Origin: Martinezella tropici
GTDB lineage: Bacteria > Pseudomonadota > Alphaproteobacteria > Rhizobiales > Rhizobiaceae
Reading direction: 5' to 3'
NCBI GenBank assembly: GCA_000799755.1
Contig: JUHI01000011.1
Location: forward strand, 1 to 64,000
Length of the DNA stretch: 64,000 bases
Under the pieces are notes generated by a model. That model saw nothing but the letters and a program-made list of their open reading frames with translations. It ran no database searches and had not been told where the DNA came from. Position numbers and translations under genes: made by a program. Shown here piece by piece: positions 16,768 to 25,889 of the stretch (its first letter is position 1; the number at the start of each line of letters is the position of its first letter).

Positions 16768-17439
16768 ATGCGCCTGCTGCTGGTAGAAGACGAAATGGAA
16801 ATGGCATCGGCACTGATGGAGGCTCTCGTTCAGCGAGGCAATATCGTCGATCACGTAGCCACGATCGAACTTGCGCGTGAGGCCCTCCTATGGAAGGTGC
16901 ATGAGGCAGTCCTGCTCGACCGCCAGCTTCCGGACGGAGAAGGCTTGCATCTGCTCGCCGAAATTCGCGAGAGGGGTATCCATATTCCGGTCATCATTCT
17001 GACCGCGCATAACGAGCCGTCTGATCGCGTCCAAGGATTGGACGAAGGGGCGGATGACTATATCGGAAAGCCCTTCCTGGCTGATGAACTCATGGCCCGC
17101 TTGCGCGCTGCCAGTCGGCGGGCATCGACCTATGCTAGCAACCTCTTGAGTGAGGGCAACGTCTCAATCGACCTGACCTCCATGCAGGTCGAGATCGACG
17201 GAAATCCGCTGCAGCTTCCCCGGCGCGAAGTCCTTGTCCTCAAGGCACTTCTGAAGCGTTCGGGAAAGGCGGTCTTGAGACGCTCGCTCGAGGAAGCGCT
17301 CTATGGCTACGAGGACGAAATTCAGTCCAACGCCCTCGACAGCCACGTGTCAAAACTTCGAAAGAAGTTGGTCGATGCCAAAGCCAGCGTCACAATCGAG
17401 AGCATCCGCGGCCTCGGTTACATTCTCAAGGCTGTCTGA
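16768..17439 (+). CDS. OmpR/PhoB-family response regulator (first of two paralogues)
   Basis: The 223-residue protein has a receiver domain with the acidic pair in LLLVEDE, phospho-acceptor D51 (AVLLDRQLPDG), the Thr of ILTA and the Lys of GKPF. A winged-helix DNA-binding domain follows (LPRREVLVLKALLKRSGKAV ... SNALDSHVSKLRKKL ... GLGYIL). It should be phosphorylated by the kinase whose start lies one base beyond its stop. It is clearly paralogous to the regulator at 20609, with near-identical layout and many shared phrases (DRQLPDG/DRRLPDG, GADDY.GKPF, DEI.SNALD.H). The group resembles QseB/PmrA/TctD-type regulators. Confidence 0.9.
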   Translation: MRLLLVEDEMEMASALMEALVQRGNIVDHVATIELAREALLWKVHEAVLLDRQLPDGEGLHLLAEIRERGIHIPVIILTAHNEPSDRVQGLDEGADDYIGKPFLADELMARLRAASRRASTYASNLLSEGNVSIDLTSMQVEIDGNPLQLPRREVLVLKALLKRSGKAVLRRSLEEALYGYEDEIQSNALDSHVSKLRKKLVDAKASVTIESIRGLGYILKAV

Positions 17440-17440
17440 A

Positions 17441-18874
17441 TTGAACTATCTCTTCAAAACCAGATCGCTGAAATGGCGCCTCGTTTCGCAATTTGCCATT
17501 CTTCTCGGGTTGTTGATGCTCGTCATCAATATCGGCTTCGTGATTTGGATCATTTCGATGGCACCGAATGTCAACGGAGCAGATGAAGCTGTCCAAGCGG
17601 TCATCATGAAATCCATCGTACCTGGCGAGAACGGCCCACGCGTTGAGCCGACGACGGAGTTGGACAATATCTCCAAGGCGTTCCCTACATTTTGGTTCGT
17701 TGCAGCTTCACCGAACGGAGCCACTGTCGGCTACGGCCACGTTCCTGGCGAGCTGCAACCATTGATCCCACGGATCAAGGACCTTGAGAGCTTCGCCGTC
17801 CTTCAAGACGAAGGCTCGCCTCTGACCGCCGGCTTCGCGAAACTCGAAACCTCCGCAGGCCCGGTGAAGATCGTTTACGGAGGAAAATCGACACCGGGCT
17901 CATTCCTGGGGAATCTTCTCTGGGGATTGAAAGTCCTTTATCTGCCGACTACCCTCATTCCTCTCCTTCTCGTCTTCCTGGCCATGCCGTTCATCGTAAA
18001 CCGGGCCTTCTCCGGAATCAGAAGAACAACCCGGGAGGCAAGCTTGATCGACGTGAACTTTCCCGGCCGACGGCTGCGCCGGGAAGATGTCGTCGAGGAG
18101 CTGGACCCATTGGTCAATGCGATCAACACCGCACTGGCCCGCATCGATGCCGATATTGGAACCCGTCAACGCTTCCTGGCTGCGGCAGCACATGAACTCA
18201 GGACTCCCATTGCAATCCTGCAAACACGCATCGAAACCCTCGGCGAAGGCGAGCACAAGAGCAAGCTGTTGAAGGATATAGGGAGACTTGCCGCCGTCGC
18301 CGAGCAACTCCTCGACATGCAGCGGTTTGCCTTCGTGCAATCGTGGTCAGACGTCGATCTCGTCGAACTATGTGAAACAATCGCTGCAGATCTGGTGCCG
18401 CTTGCGATCGCGGGTGGATATGCGCTCGAACTGGAGACACAAGTGAAGTCGATCATAGTGCATGGCGACAGGACATCCATGGAAAGAGCTGTCACAAACC
18501 TTGTGAAGAATGCCATCGAGCATGCCGGAGGTCACGGAAGGATAGTTGTCGCGATCAAGACCGACGGTGCAATAGAGGTCTCCGACGATGGTGTGGGCAT
18601 TGCTGCCTCGGAACGAGAAAAGATCTTCGAACCATTTTACCGCACGACGCCCAAGTCAACCGGCGCAGGGCTTGGGTTGAGCCTGGTCAGGCAGATAGCT
18701 CAGCTCCACGGAGGCTCTGTCGCCGCCTTGCCTCAGCAAGTCGGAGCCAAGTTCGCCCTCCGCCTCAGCGGGCCTATCCGCACGATCTTCGGAGATCTTG
18801 AGACGCCTCGCATCCCTTCAGAGCACGAAACGCCGGCACACTGCTCGGCGAGAGATGACGATGCGTCGAAGTAA
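17441..18874 (+). CDS. Sensor histidine kinase (partner of the 16768 regulator)
   Basis: The TTG at 17441, one base after the regulator's stop, is the most economical start and gives 477 residues; the open frame upstream overlaps the regulator gene and reads as a shadow. There are two transmembrane helices (about residues 10-36 and 165-190) enclosing a periplasmic sensor region of about 130 residues. The H-box AAAAHELRTPIAILQTR has phospho-acceptor H251, the N-box is NLVKNAIEHAG, and DDGVGIA and GAGLGLSLVRQIAQLHGG form the ATP lid. It is paralogous to the kinase at 21280. The signal sensed is unknown. Confidence 0.88.
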   Translation: MNYLFKTRSLKWRLVSQFAILLGLLMLVINIGFVIWIISMAPNVNGADEAVQAVIMKSIVPGENGPRVEPTTELDNISKAFPTFWFVAASPNGATVGYGHVPGELQPLIPRIKDLESFAVLQDEGSPLTAGFAKLETSAGPVKIVYGGKSTPGSFLGNLLWGLKVLYLPTTLIPLLLVFLAMPFIVNRAFSGIRRTTREASLIDVNFPGRRLRREDVVEELDPLVNAINTALARIDADIGTRQRFLAAAAHELRTPIAILQTRIETLGEGEHKSKLLKDIGRLAAVAEQLLDMQRFAFVQSWSDVDLVELCETIAADLVPLAIAGGYALELETQVKSIIVHGDRTSMERAVTNLVKNAIEHAGGHGRIVVAIKTDGAIEVSDDGVGIAASEREKIFEPFYRTTPKSTGAGLGLSLVRQIAQLHGGSVAALPQQVGAKFALRLSGPIRTIFGDLETPRIPSEHETPAHCSARDDDASK

Positions 18875-19110
18875 TTTAAAATACCACGCTGGAGACGTCG
18901 ATACCGAATTCTCTCAAGGCGCGCCGGGAGCATTGACGCCTTGAGCTGTTGACCATGGGATGGCTCGCCCTTGCGAGGACATCAACAACGAAGGCCTGAT
19001 CACGTCCATAGTGCAAGCCATCAAGCAGCCCAAGCGGCACATGATAATCTCAAGGCCAGCAACGCATCGATGGGAGATGAGCTCCGGCCTCGGCGCCGCG
19101 TCGATCGCGT

Positions 19111-19734
19111 TTAACTTCTAACTGCTCGTTTCCGTCTGTGCACGACGGTTAGCACCGCAACCTCGATCGCAATGATCACCATGAGGGCCCAGAAGCCGAT
19201 CCGGGCTATGTCGCCTCCGCTATGGCGCAGGGCATAACCCAGGCACAGGAACGGCCCATTCCACATCAAACAACCAAGTGCAGTCGCGGCCAGGAAGGTC
19301 CAGGGATCGAGCCGCAAAGCGCCGGCCGGCAGCGCCAGATAAATCCTGACGGCCGGAATGACCTGACCTGACAATGTCACCCAGAAATGGTTGCGCCGGT
19401 ACGCGTCCGTCAGACTGTCGTAAAACGCCAGTCTCAACAGAACGCACCCGCCGTAACGCGCGACAGTGCGGCGCACCCTTTGCGGTCCGAACAACCAGCC
19501 GACTGCATACCAACCGAAGCCGCCCACAACCGAACCGGCCGTTACCGCCGCAACGGAAAGAGCAAGCGTAAGAGAATCGGGGAGCATCAACCCGAGCAGC
19601 ATTAAGAGGATATAAGATGGAAAGAGCGGAACAAATTTCTCGGCGATTGCAAGGCAGAAAATCCCCGCCAGCCCAAAGCTCATGAACGATGTGATCGTGC
19701 TCGGCACCTCGGCCGCCAATTCCTGCGCCGTCAT
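19111..19734 (-). CDS. DedA-family membrane protein (VTT/SNARE-associated domain)
   Basis: The start at 19734 (MTAQELAAEVPSTITSFMSF) overlaps the upstream methyltransferase stop as ATGA and gives 207 residues. Features are the IAEKFVPLFPSYILLMLLG entry helix, re-entrant hydrophobic segments and the conserved F..TLSGQVIPAVRIYLALPAG with the functional Arg, then C-terminal helices. DedA proteins flip or scramble phospholipids and undecaprenyl phosphate and affect resistance to cationic peptides. The coupled methyltransferase makes a phospholipid role plausible. The much longer upstream frame to 20073 is an antisense shadow. Confidence 0.82.
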   Translation of the reverse strand: MTAQELAAEVPSTITSFMSFGLAGIFCLAIAEKFVPLFPSYILLMLLGLMLPDSLTLALSVAAVTAGSVVGGFGWYAVGWLFGPQRVRRTVARYGGCVLLRLAFYDSLTDAYRRNHFWVTLSGQVIPAVRIYLALPAGALRLDPWTFLAATALGCLMWNGPFLCLGYALRHSGGDIARIGFWALMVIIAIEVAVLTVVHRRKRAVRS

Positions 19735-20402
19735 GCGACTGGTAGTCCGGCAGACTGGGAACCGCTTGCGATTATGCAGTCCTCCCTCCTGGATATCCGG
19801 TAGACGGAAGCGGGCGGCAAGTTCCATATCGTTTGACCGATCCGCACTTCCGCGAGCTTCAAGAGATCCAGAACCTGACTCGGGACCGGGCAGCGAGGTC
19901 CGTAAGTAATCTGATGAAACGCACCACCAGATCTGAGATTTTTGAAGGCCCCGCTCAGAATTGCGCGGATCTCCAGCGGCCGCATGGCCCGAAAGCCCAA
20001 CCCACTCACGACCGCACCGAACGAAACGTCGGCGAAGACATTTGCCTGCTCGATCCGCATTGCGTCGAGGCATAGGACGCGCGCCTTGGGAAAACGACGA
20101 CGCAGGAGGGCGGCGAAGTCGGCACTTAGCTCGACAAGCGTCAGATCCTCTTCGCGAACGCCGCGTTGGAGAAGCGAATAGGTGAAGACCCCGGTGCCGG
20201 GGCCTAATTCCATAACCGGACCCGTGGCCGGTCCGATGCCCTGCGTCATCAATGCCGATACGCGAGAGCCCGAAGGGGTTACAGCCGAAATGGTCCGCGG
20301 GTTGCGAAGCCAGGCAAGAAAGAACGAGGCGGCATCAGTGATGAGCATGGAAACCATCCTCAATGATACAGCGTCGCTTGGCCGTGAGGCCGTTGGGGTC
20401 AA
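19731..20402 (-). CDS. PmtA-like class I SAM-dependent (phospholipid) methyltransferase
   Basis: The 223-residue protein has the SAM-binding motif I VMELGPGTGVFTYSLL, motif II EEDLTLVELSADFAALL and the post-motif GLGFRAMRPLEIRAIL. The overall pattern (NPRTISAVTPSGS near the N-terminus, HQITYGPRCPVP) is that of the rhizobial phospholipid N-methyltransferase group, which converts phosphatidylethanolamine towards phosphatidylcholine. The first Met is taken; Met19 (MLITDAASFFLAWL) is an alternative. It is coupled to the DedA gene and divergent from the regulator at 20609. Substrate is inferred; a rRNA adenine dimethylase-like relative cannot be excluded. Confidence 0.75.
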   Translation of the reverse strand: MTPTASRPSDAVSLRMVSMLITDAASFFLAWLRNPRTISAVTPSGSRVSALMTQGIGPATGPVMELGPGTGVFTYSLLQRGVREEDLTLVELSADFAALLRRRFPKARVLCLDAMRIEQANVFADVSFGAVVSGLGFRAMRPLEIRAILSGAFKNLRSGGAFHQITYGPRCPVPSQVLDLLKLAEVRIGQTIWNLPPASVYRISRREDCIIASGSQSAGLPVA

Positions 20403-20608
20403 TGGTCATCGGGTTCGTCCCTTCAAGATGAGAGAGCAAGGTCTCACACACCCAGATTGAGAAAACCTGTCACGCCGATACCCCGAGGACGGCCGCGCAT
20501 GCTCCGCGACGATCACGAACGTCAATCGACCTTTGCAAGGTTATCTCAATGCAGCGATGCTAGAATCTTGAAACCCTGCAGATGCCGGCGAAGGATGGAG
20601 CTCACTGA

Positions 20609-21283
20609 ATGCGCGTGCTTTTGGTCGAAGACGAGCGACCCATGGCCGTCGTCCTGCGCGACGGATTGGTTCGCCATGGCATGGTCGTGGACGAGGTGGC
20701 GAGGCTGTCGGAGGCCGAGGCTGCGCTTCACAGCGACATATACGACGCCGTCGTTTTAGACCGCCGCCTGCCTGATGGCGATGGTCTTTCGCTGATCAAG
20801 TGGCTGCGAGCCAAAGGCGATGTCGTGCCGGTCCTAGTACTGACGGCAAAGGGCGACCTGATCGACAGGGTCGCGGGGCTCAACAGCGGCGCTGACGATT
20901 ATCTCGGCAAGCCCTTTGCTTTCGAAGAGCTTCTGGCCCGTTTGCGGGCAATCTTGCGCCGCCCGGTCCACATGCAACCAGACGTCGTCAGCCTCGGTCG
21001 CATGTCGTTCGATTTCACCCATCGCGAGGTGCATATAGATGGCGTTCACCTGCGCATGCCACGCCGGGAACTGCTCGTACTTGAAGCCCTGATGCGACGC
21101 ATGGGACGAATGGTTCTGCGCGAAACCTTGATGGAGGCGGTATTCGGCATGAACGACGAAATCGAGTCAAACGCGCTCGATACGCATATCTCGCGTGTTC
21201 GTCGCAAGCTCGCGGATACCGAGGCCGGCATCACCATCAGTGGTATCCGTGGCGTCGGCTATCTTCTGCGCGAGATCTCATGA
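20609..21283 (+). CDS. OmpR/PhoB-family response regulator (second paralogue)
   Basis: The 224-residue protein has a receiver domain with D51 (AVVLDRRLPDG), LTAKGD and the GKPF Lys, then a winged-helix domain (MPRRELLVLEALMRRMGRMV, SNALDTHISRVRRKL, GVGYLL). It overlaps the kinase gene downstream by four bases. It is divergently transcribed from the methyltransferase/DedA pair at 19111-20402, which makes that pair its most obvious target. Its paralogue at 16768 lies on the other side of the same pair. Confidence 0.9.
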   Translation: MRVLLVEDERPMAVVLRDGLVRHGMVVDEVARLSEAEAALHSDIYDAVVLDRRLPDGDGLSLIKWLRAKGDVVPVLVLTAKGDLIDRVAGLNSGADDYLGKPFAFEELLARLRAILRRPVHMQPDVVSLGRMSFDFTHREVHIDGVHLRMPRRELLVLEALMRRMGRMVLRETLMEAVFGMNDEIESNALDTHISRVRRKLADTEAGITISGIRGVGYLLREIS

Positions 21284-22659
21284 TGCGCCGACCTTCACTA
21301 AAATGGCTGCTTGTCAGCAGGCTGGTGGCGCTACAGGCAACCATGCTCGCCGTCGTTCTGCTCATTGCCATGGCGACGATATGGGCTACCGGTTATCTGC
21401 TTGACGACTACGAAGGCGGCAGTCTCGATGTGCTGGCAGACGCTACGGAGCGCGATGCCGCGGGTGAATTGGTGTTGCGAGCCACGCCGGACCTCGTTCG
21501 CCTGCGCGCCAAGACACCGGAACTATGGTTCTCGATCCGCGACACATTGGGACAGCGGCTGCAGGAGGGCAATATTCCGGCCGCGTATCTGCCGGCGGTC
21601 GCAGTACTCGGCCAACTCAGCGATGCGCGATTGAGCGATCAGCCCGAACTGGAGGGGAAACCCGACGCCGTAATCAAATGGGTCGAAAGCCCGGCGGGAA
21701 GGGTCCAGATCTTCACCGGAACACATGGGCAAATGTCGGCGCAGCGATTTGCCAAGGGCATTTCCGGCGGCTTCATCTCGGTGATCCTGCCCGTCATCGT
21801 ACTGATGGCGCTGGCAACCTCGCTTGTCACTCCGCTGGTGGTACGTCGTGCACTGGCAGGTCTCGGCCGGACCGTAACGCAAGCCACACACATTGAATTC
21901 GACAAGCGCGGCGCCCAACTGGAGGTAAGCGGCGTGCCAATTGAGATCAGGGCACTGGTCACTGCGATCAACGATGCTCTACGCCGGTTGGACGCGGGCT
22001 ATGAGAGACACCAGCACTTTCTCGCCCAGGCGGCCCATGAATTACGCACACCGATCGCCATCTTGAACGCCCGCGTCTCCGTGCTGCCCGCCAGCGCAGA
22101 CAAACGCGACCTTTTGGAAGACGCGGCGCGACTGACGACACTTGCCGGACAGCTGCTCGATCTTCAACGCCTCGGCCAGAAGCACAACGATTTCCTGCCG
22201 GTCGATCTGGTCGCCATGGCCAAGCAGGTGCTGTTCGAGCTGGGGCCACTGGCGCTGGCCGCCGGTTACGACGTATCCTTCGAACCCGCCTGCGACCAGG
22301 TATGGGTGACCGGTGATCAGACGTCTTTGGAACGCGCGCTGACCAATCTGGTCCAGAATGCCATCGATCACGGCGGGCGCCAGGGAACGATCACCGTGCG
22401 CGTCGGCAAAGGCGGCTTTGTCGAGGTTTGTGACGAGGGTAACGGCATTCCGCTCGATGAACGCGAGCAAATCTTCGAACCCTTCAATCGCGTGGGCGCC
22501 GACGGTCGGGGCGCGGGACTGGGACTCAATCTGGTTCGGGAAATCATGCAGCTCCATGGCGGTTCCATCGCCGTGGTCAACACCACTTCGAAAGGCGCCT
22601 GTCTGAGAATGTCCTTTCTAGGAGACGGAGCTGCCAGGTGCGACGTGCGGACGAGCTGA
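21280..22659 (+). CDS. Sensor histidine kinase (partner of the 20609 regulator)
   Basis: The 459-residue protein has transmembrane helices at about residues 12-38 and 165-190. The periplasmic sensor between them includes DDYEGGSLDVLADATERD. The H-box AQAAHELRTPIAILNAR has phospho-acceptor H253, the N-box is NLVQNAIDHGG, and DEGNGIP and GAGLGLNLVREIMQLHGG complete the ATP-binding site. Translation is coupled with the regulator (ATGA). The sensor region differs more from its paralogue at 17441 than the catalytic part does, so the two may answer different signals. Confidence 0.9.
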   Translation: MMRRPSLKWLLVSRLVALQATMLAVVLLIAMATIWATGYLLDDYEGGSLDVLADATERDAAGELVLRATPDLVRLRAKTPELWFSIRDTLGQRLQEGNIPAAYLPAVAVLGQLSDARLSDQPELEGKPDAVIKWVESPAGRVQIFTGTHGQMSAQRFAKGISGGFISVILPVIVLMALATSLVTPLVVRRALAGLGRTVTQATHIEFDKRGAQLEVSGVPIEIRALVTAINDALRRLDAGYERHQHFLAQAAHELRTPIAILNARVSVLPASADKRDLLEDAARLTTLAGQLLDLQRLGQKHNDFLPVDLVAMAKQVLFELGPLALAAGYDVSFEPACDQVWVTGDQTSLERALTNLVQNAIDHGGRQGTITVRVGKGGFVEVCDEGNGIPLDEREQIFEPFNRVGADGRGAGLGLNLVREIMQLHGGSIAVVNTTSKGACLRMSFLGDGAARCDVRTS

Positions 22660-23004
22660 AGGTTGGTCAGCGGTGGGTTATCATTCTCCGCAAGGGTGAG
22701 GCGTTGAGTGGAATGATGTTCGAATATTATATTTTATCGCATTAATTCAATAATTTATCAAAATATCTTGACGCGACGCATTTGCTATTGTTGCTCGAAA
22801 TACCACGGAAATTGAATTGGAGACAGTTCACAGCCGCGTAACCGGGCCTTCCCGCATTGAGGCCGAATTCAGCATCTCCGCCGGAGTAGACTTTCCAGAT
22901 CCTGGGGGACCTGCAATCGCGGTGATTAGCGTTTAGCCCCCGCTAACATTGGAAGTTCGCTTCATAAGCTGCTCTTCAGATAGAGTATTCACGTTCTGAA
23001 CCTT
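22660..23004. other. Convergent intergenic region, A+T-rich
   Basis: It lies between the kinase end (plus) and the end of the amidotransferase-like gene (minus). An A+T-rich patch around 22720-22790 stands out. No gene, RNA or clear terminator is seen. Confidence 0.45.
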
Positions 23005-23769
23005 TTAAATCTCAGATGCAAGCCAACGGATCATGTTGGCCATCAACAGATCATATCCCTGCCAAGCCATGAAATCGGCCGACAACCAGTGCGGCCCAAT
23101 GTCGGTCATCCAGGCGAGCGTGCGTCCGGCACCATATTTCCGGGCAGCCAAAAGTGGCATCGAGATCCCTCGGGTCGTACACTCCACCAGAGTCTGCGTC
23201 ATCGTGTCCGGCCGTGCGACGACGCGGTTCATTCCCAGGATGTACGGCATGCGAGACGCGACCCCTCTCAGCACAGGGTGTTCAGCATCCACAATAGTAG
23301 GATCGAGCCCTTCCGGCGCTTCGAGCCCGTCTGGGCTTGAATGGATCAAGACAGGCAAACACTCTTCAACTGGAGTGCCATGAAACATCGCCGATCCATC
23401 CATTCCCTGAAAGCTGGTATAGCCTCCAGCCATCATTAGAGCGCCCCCTCTTTCTACCCAAAGGCGGAGAAGTTCCAGCCGATTGATCGAACGTTGGCCC
23501 GCCCGTGTTTCAGACGTGTATAACAACGATAGCGCTCCGACATCCGAAAGCACTACCACCGAGTATGCGGAAAGAGCCTCCAGCGATTTCGGAAACTCAT
23601 CTTCGCAGCGTTCACCACCAATCTGAATTAAATCGATATTTTGGTTGGCAAGTGCTTGGATGAAGCGTGTCGCCCCATTCGAATAACGCGACGATGCGCC
23701 AACCTCCAGACCCTTGGAAGCGAAGGAGGTCACATGGAAAGTCTCACCAGCGAGCAGCACTTGTTTCAT
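23005..23769 (-). CDS. Glutamine amidotransferase-like protein of the PF07090 type
   Basis: From MKQVLLAGETFHVTSFASKG the protein has 254 residues; AAGGAA lies just upstream and supports this start over 23814. The fold signature is that of class I glutamine amidotransferase-like hydrolases (VVVLSDVGALSLLY, LWVERGGALMMAGGYTSFQG, YGAGRTLAWMTDIGPHW). However, the nucleophile region is not a canonical G-x-C-x-G, so it may not use glutamine. Proteins of this family often sit with sugar ABC importers, as here, where it is the last gene after the binding-protein gene. Its role, possibly carbohydrate processing, is unproven. Confidence 0.7.
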   Translation of the reverse strand: MKQVLLAGETFHVTSFASKGLEVGASSRYSNGATRFIQALANQNIDLIQIGGERCEDEFPKSLEALSAYSVVVLSDVGALSLLYTSETRAGQRSINRLELLRLWVERGGALMMAGGYTSFQGMDGSAMFHGTPVEECLPVLIHSSPDGLEAPEGLDPTIVDAEHPVLRGVASRMPYILGMNRVVARPDTMTQTLVECTTRGISMPLLAARKYGAGRTLAWMTDIGPHWLSADFMAWQGYDLLMANMIRWLASEI

Positions 23770-23820
23770 GAAAATTCCTTGATGAGGGTGGGCAACGCCA
23801 ATGACGTTGCCCAAAGCGCG

Positions 23821-24825
23821 TCAGAATTTGAACTCTTCGACATTGGCCGGGGTGACGATCTTGGCAGGTCCAAGCAACACCTCACCCTTTGCTCCGATCT
23901 TGTAATCCCCGAGACGACCAGCTTTGAAGGTTTCCCCCTCCTTGCCCGTCACCTTGCACGAAGCCACGGCTTGCGCGGCGTAATAGGTGAGATAGCCAAG
24001 ATCCTTCACATTCCACCAGATGTCCTGTACCGAGCCATTCTGGATATATTTCTTGATCAATGTTGCCGGGGCCAAACCGGTCAATTTGATCTTGCCGAGA
24101 AGACCGGCCTGATCCATCGCACGAGCAGCCGCTGGTAGACCAATACCAGCCGGAATGATAATGCCCTTCAGGTTCGGGAAGGCTTGGGCAAGGCCAAGCG
24201 CCTGTTGCTGATTGACCTGCTCGCTTTCTTGGCCATAGGCAACCTGGACCAATTTCATTTTTGCGTACTTCTTGTCGTCTGCCATCTTCTTCTTCATGAA
24301 GTCGATCCAGGCGTTCTGATTGGTCGCTGTGGGCGTCGACGACAAGATGGCGAAATCGCCCTCATAGTTGATCAGTTGCCCCATCGATTCCAACATCATT
24401 TCAGCCAAGCTGTCTCCTGCCGCCTGGTTCAGAAAGACCGTACGCGCTGCGGTCGAGACGTCAGAGTCGTAGGATACAACTTTGACACCTTGCTTTTCAG
24501 CACGTCGCAGAGCAGGTGCGACAGCGTTGGCATCATTTGCGGAGATGGCGATAACGCCAACCTTCTGGGACACAAGGTTATTAATGAAGTCGATCTGCGC
24601 TTCGGCAGTTGCCTGTGAGGGAGCCTGCTTGATCGCTTTGCCGCCAATCTCGCCTGCCGCCTCCTCCGCACCAGTTTGGGCGACCTGGAAGTAGGGGTCT
24701 GTGTCGAGCTTTGGCAGAAAACCCACAGTGACGGGAGCCTTGGCACACTCCTCCGCACTCGCCGTCATTACGCTCGCGAGAAGACTGCTCGCCATAAGTA
24801 TCGATTTAAGAACGGTTGATTTCAT
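23821..24825 (-). CDS. Sugar-type ABC transporter substrate-binding protein (RbsB/LsrB class)
   Basis: The 334-residue protein has a signal peptide (cleavage near TASA-EE) and a type I periplasmic-binding fold. Visible elements are VTVGFLPKLDTDPYFQVAQTG, the hinge-like DFINNLVSQKVGVIAISAND and KGIIIPAGIGLPAAARAM. It delivers the ligand to the permeases encoded upstream in the same operon. The layout is close to rhamnose/autoinducer-2-type binding proteins, but the sugar cannot be named from sequence. It follows the permease gene by 53 bases. Confidence 0.85.
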   Translation of the reverse strand: MKSTVLKSILMASSLLASVMTASAEECAKAPVTVGFLPKLDTDPYFQVAQTGAEEAAGEIGGKAIKQAPSQATAEAQIDFINNLVSQKVGVIAISANDANAVAPALRRAEKQGVKVVSYDSDVSTAARTVFLNQAAGDSLAEMMLESMGQLINYEGDFAILSSTPTATNQNAWIDFMKKKMADDKKYAKMKLVQVAYGQESEQVNQQQALGLAQAFPNLKGIIIPAGIGLPAAARAMDQAGLLGKIKLTGLAPATLIKKYIQNGSVQDIWWNVKDLGYLTYYAAQAVASCKVTGKEGETFKAGRLGDYKIGAKGEVLLGPAKIVTPANVEEFKF

Positions 24826-24878
24826 TGAGATCTCTCCTCCAAGATTCCGGCTTCGATGAACAAACGAGCCGCCGGTCG

Positions 24879-25889
24879 CTACTCGTCTATTTTGGGTGGG
24901 AAGTAACGCAGTCTGACGCCAGCGAAGATGCGCTCAGCCGCGTTGCTCACGAGCAGTGACACAATTAAGAGAAGCCCAATGACGGTTCCCTGTGCATCGC
25001 CGCCGATTTGCAAAAGGCCAAGTACGTTTCGGAGTGTCGCAAACAACAGCAGAGCCCAGAGAACACCTGTCAGCCTGCCTTTTCCCCCAAAGACACTGAC
25101 GCCTCCAAGCAGCGCAATGGTGATCACGTCAAGCTCAATGCCGACTGCATTGTTTGCACGTGCATTGGCCAAACGTGCAGCATAAACCATCCCCGCTGCG
25201 GCACAGATGACACCGGATGTGATGAATAGTCCAAGGACTGTCCGCGCCAGCTGAATTCCGGAGTATCGGGCCGCCTCGGGGCTCCCTCCGATTGCGTATA
25301 TCCGGCGTCCCAGGGGCATCCGTTGGAGGGCGACAGCAAAGATCGGCGCAAGCACGATGAAGGGCACGATCGTCCACGGTACGGGACTGTCGCCGACGGT
25401 GTTTATGCCAAGATCAAGGAAGCTATCAGGGAAATCGTTGATCGATCCCGAACCAAGAAGGATGTAGCCGACGCCACGGTATAAGGCCATCGTGCCGAGC
25501 GTGACGACGAGGGACGGAAGACCTAACTTCGTCACCAATACCCCGTTGAACGCTCCACATACTGCACCTGCCAAAAGGGTAAGCGATACCGACAGGAAAA
25601 GCGGGAAATTTGCCTGCACCAACAATCCAAATATGACACTCGTAAGCGCTAGAATGCTTCCGACAGAAAGGTCAATCTCTCTCGCGATGATCAAGAAAAC
25701 CATCGGCAGAACGATAAGTGCTCGCTCTGAAATCCCGGCAACCGCTTGGGAAATATTGAAGGTCGACGCGAAGTTCGGTACCTCAAAGATCGCATAAATG
25801 ATTACGAGAATCGTGATGGCGGCAAGGAAATTATCCCAGTTGCCAATTCGAGCAACAAAATCGGATCCGTGCTTTGGATTGGCGGTCAT
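24879..25889 (-). CDS. Sugar-type ABC transporter permease
   Basis: The 336-residue inner-membrane protein has 8-10 hydrophobic segments. It has the EAA-like features of the ribose/rhamnose permease family: LIIAREIDLSVGSILALTS, LPSLVVTLGTMALYRG and AIGGSPEAARYSGI, and the late GVSVFGGKGRLTGVLWALL. Its start overlaps the ATPase-permease fusion gene by four bases. It supplies the second half of the membrane channel, the first half being the C-terminal part of the fusion protein. Confidence 0.88.
   Translation of the reverse strand: MTANPKHGSDFVARIGNWDNFLAAITILVIIYAIFEVPNFASTFNISQAVAGISERALIVLPMVFLIIAREIDLSVGSILALTSVIFGLLVQANFPLFLSVSLTLLAGAVCGAFNGVLVTKLGLPSLVVTLGTMALYRGVGYILLGSGSINDFPDSFLDLGINTVGDSPVPWTIVPFIVLAPIFAVALQRMPLGRRIYAIGGSPEAARYSGIQLARTVLGLFITSGVICAAAGMVYAARLANARANNAVGIELDVITIALLGGVSVFGGKGRLTGVLWALLLFATLRNVLGLLQIGGDAQGTVIGLLLIVSLLVSNAAERIFAGVRLRYFPPKIDE

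Noticed and set aside
19735..20073. N-terminal extension of the DedA-family gene
   Set aside because: The extension lies antisense-like in another frame of the methyltransferase gene and lacks membrane or domain features; the ATGA overlap at 19731-19734 gives a natural start.
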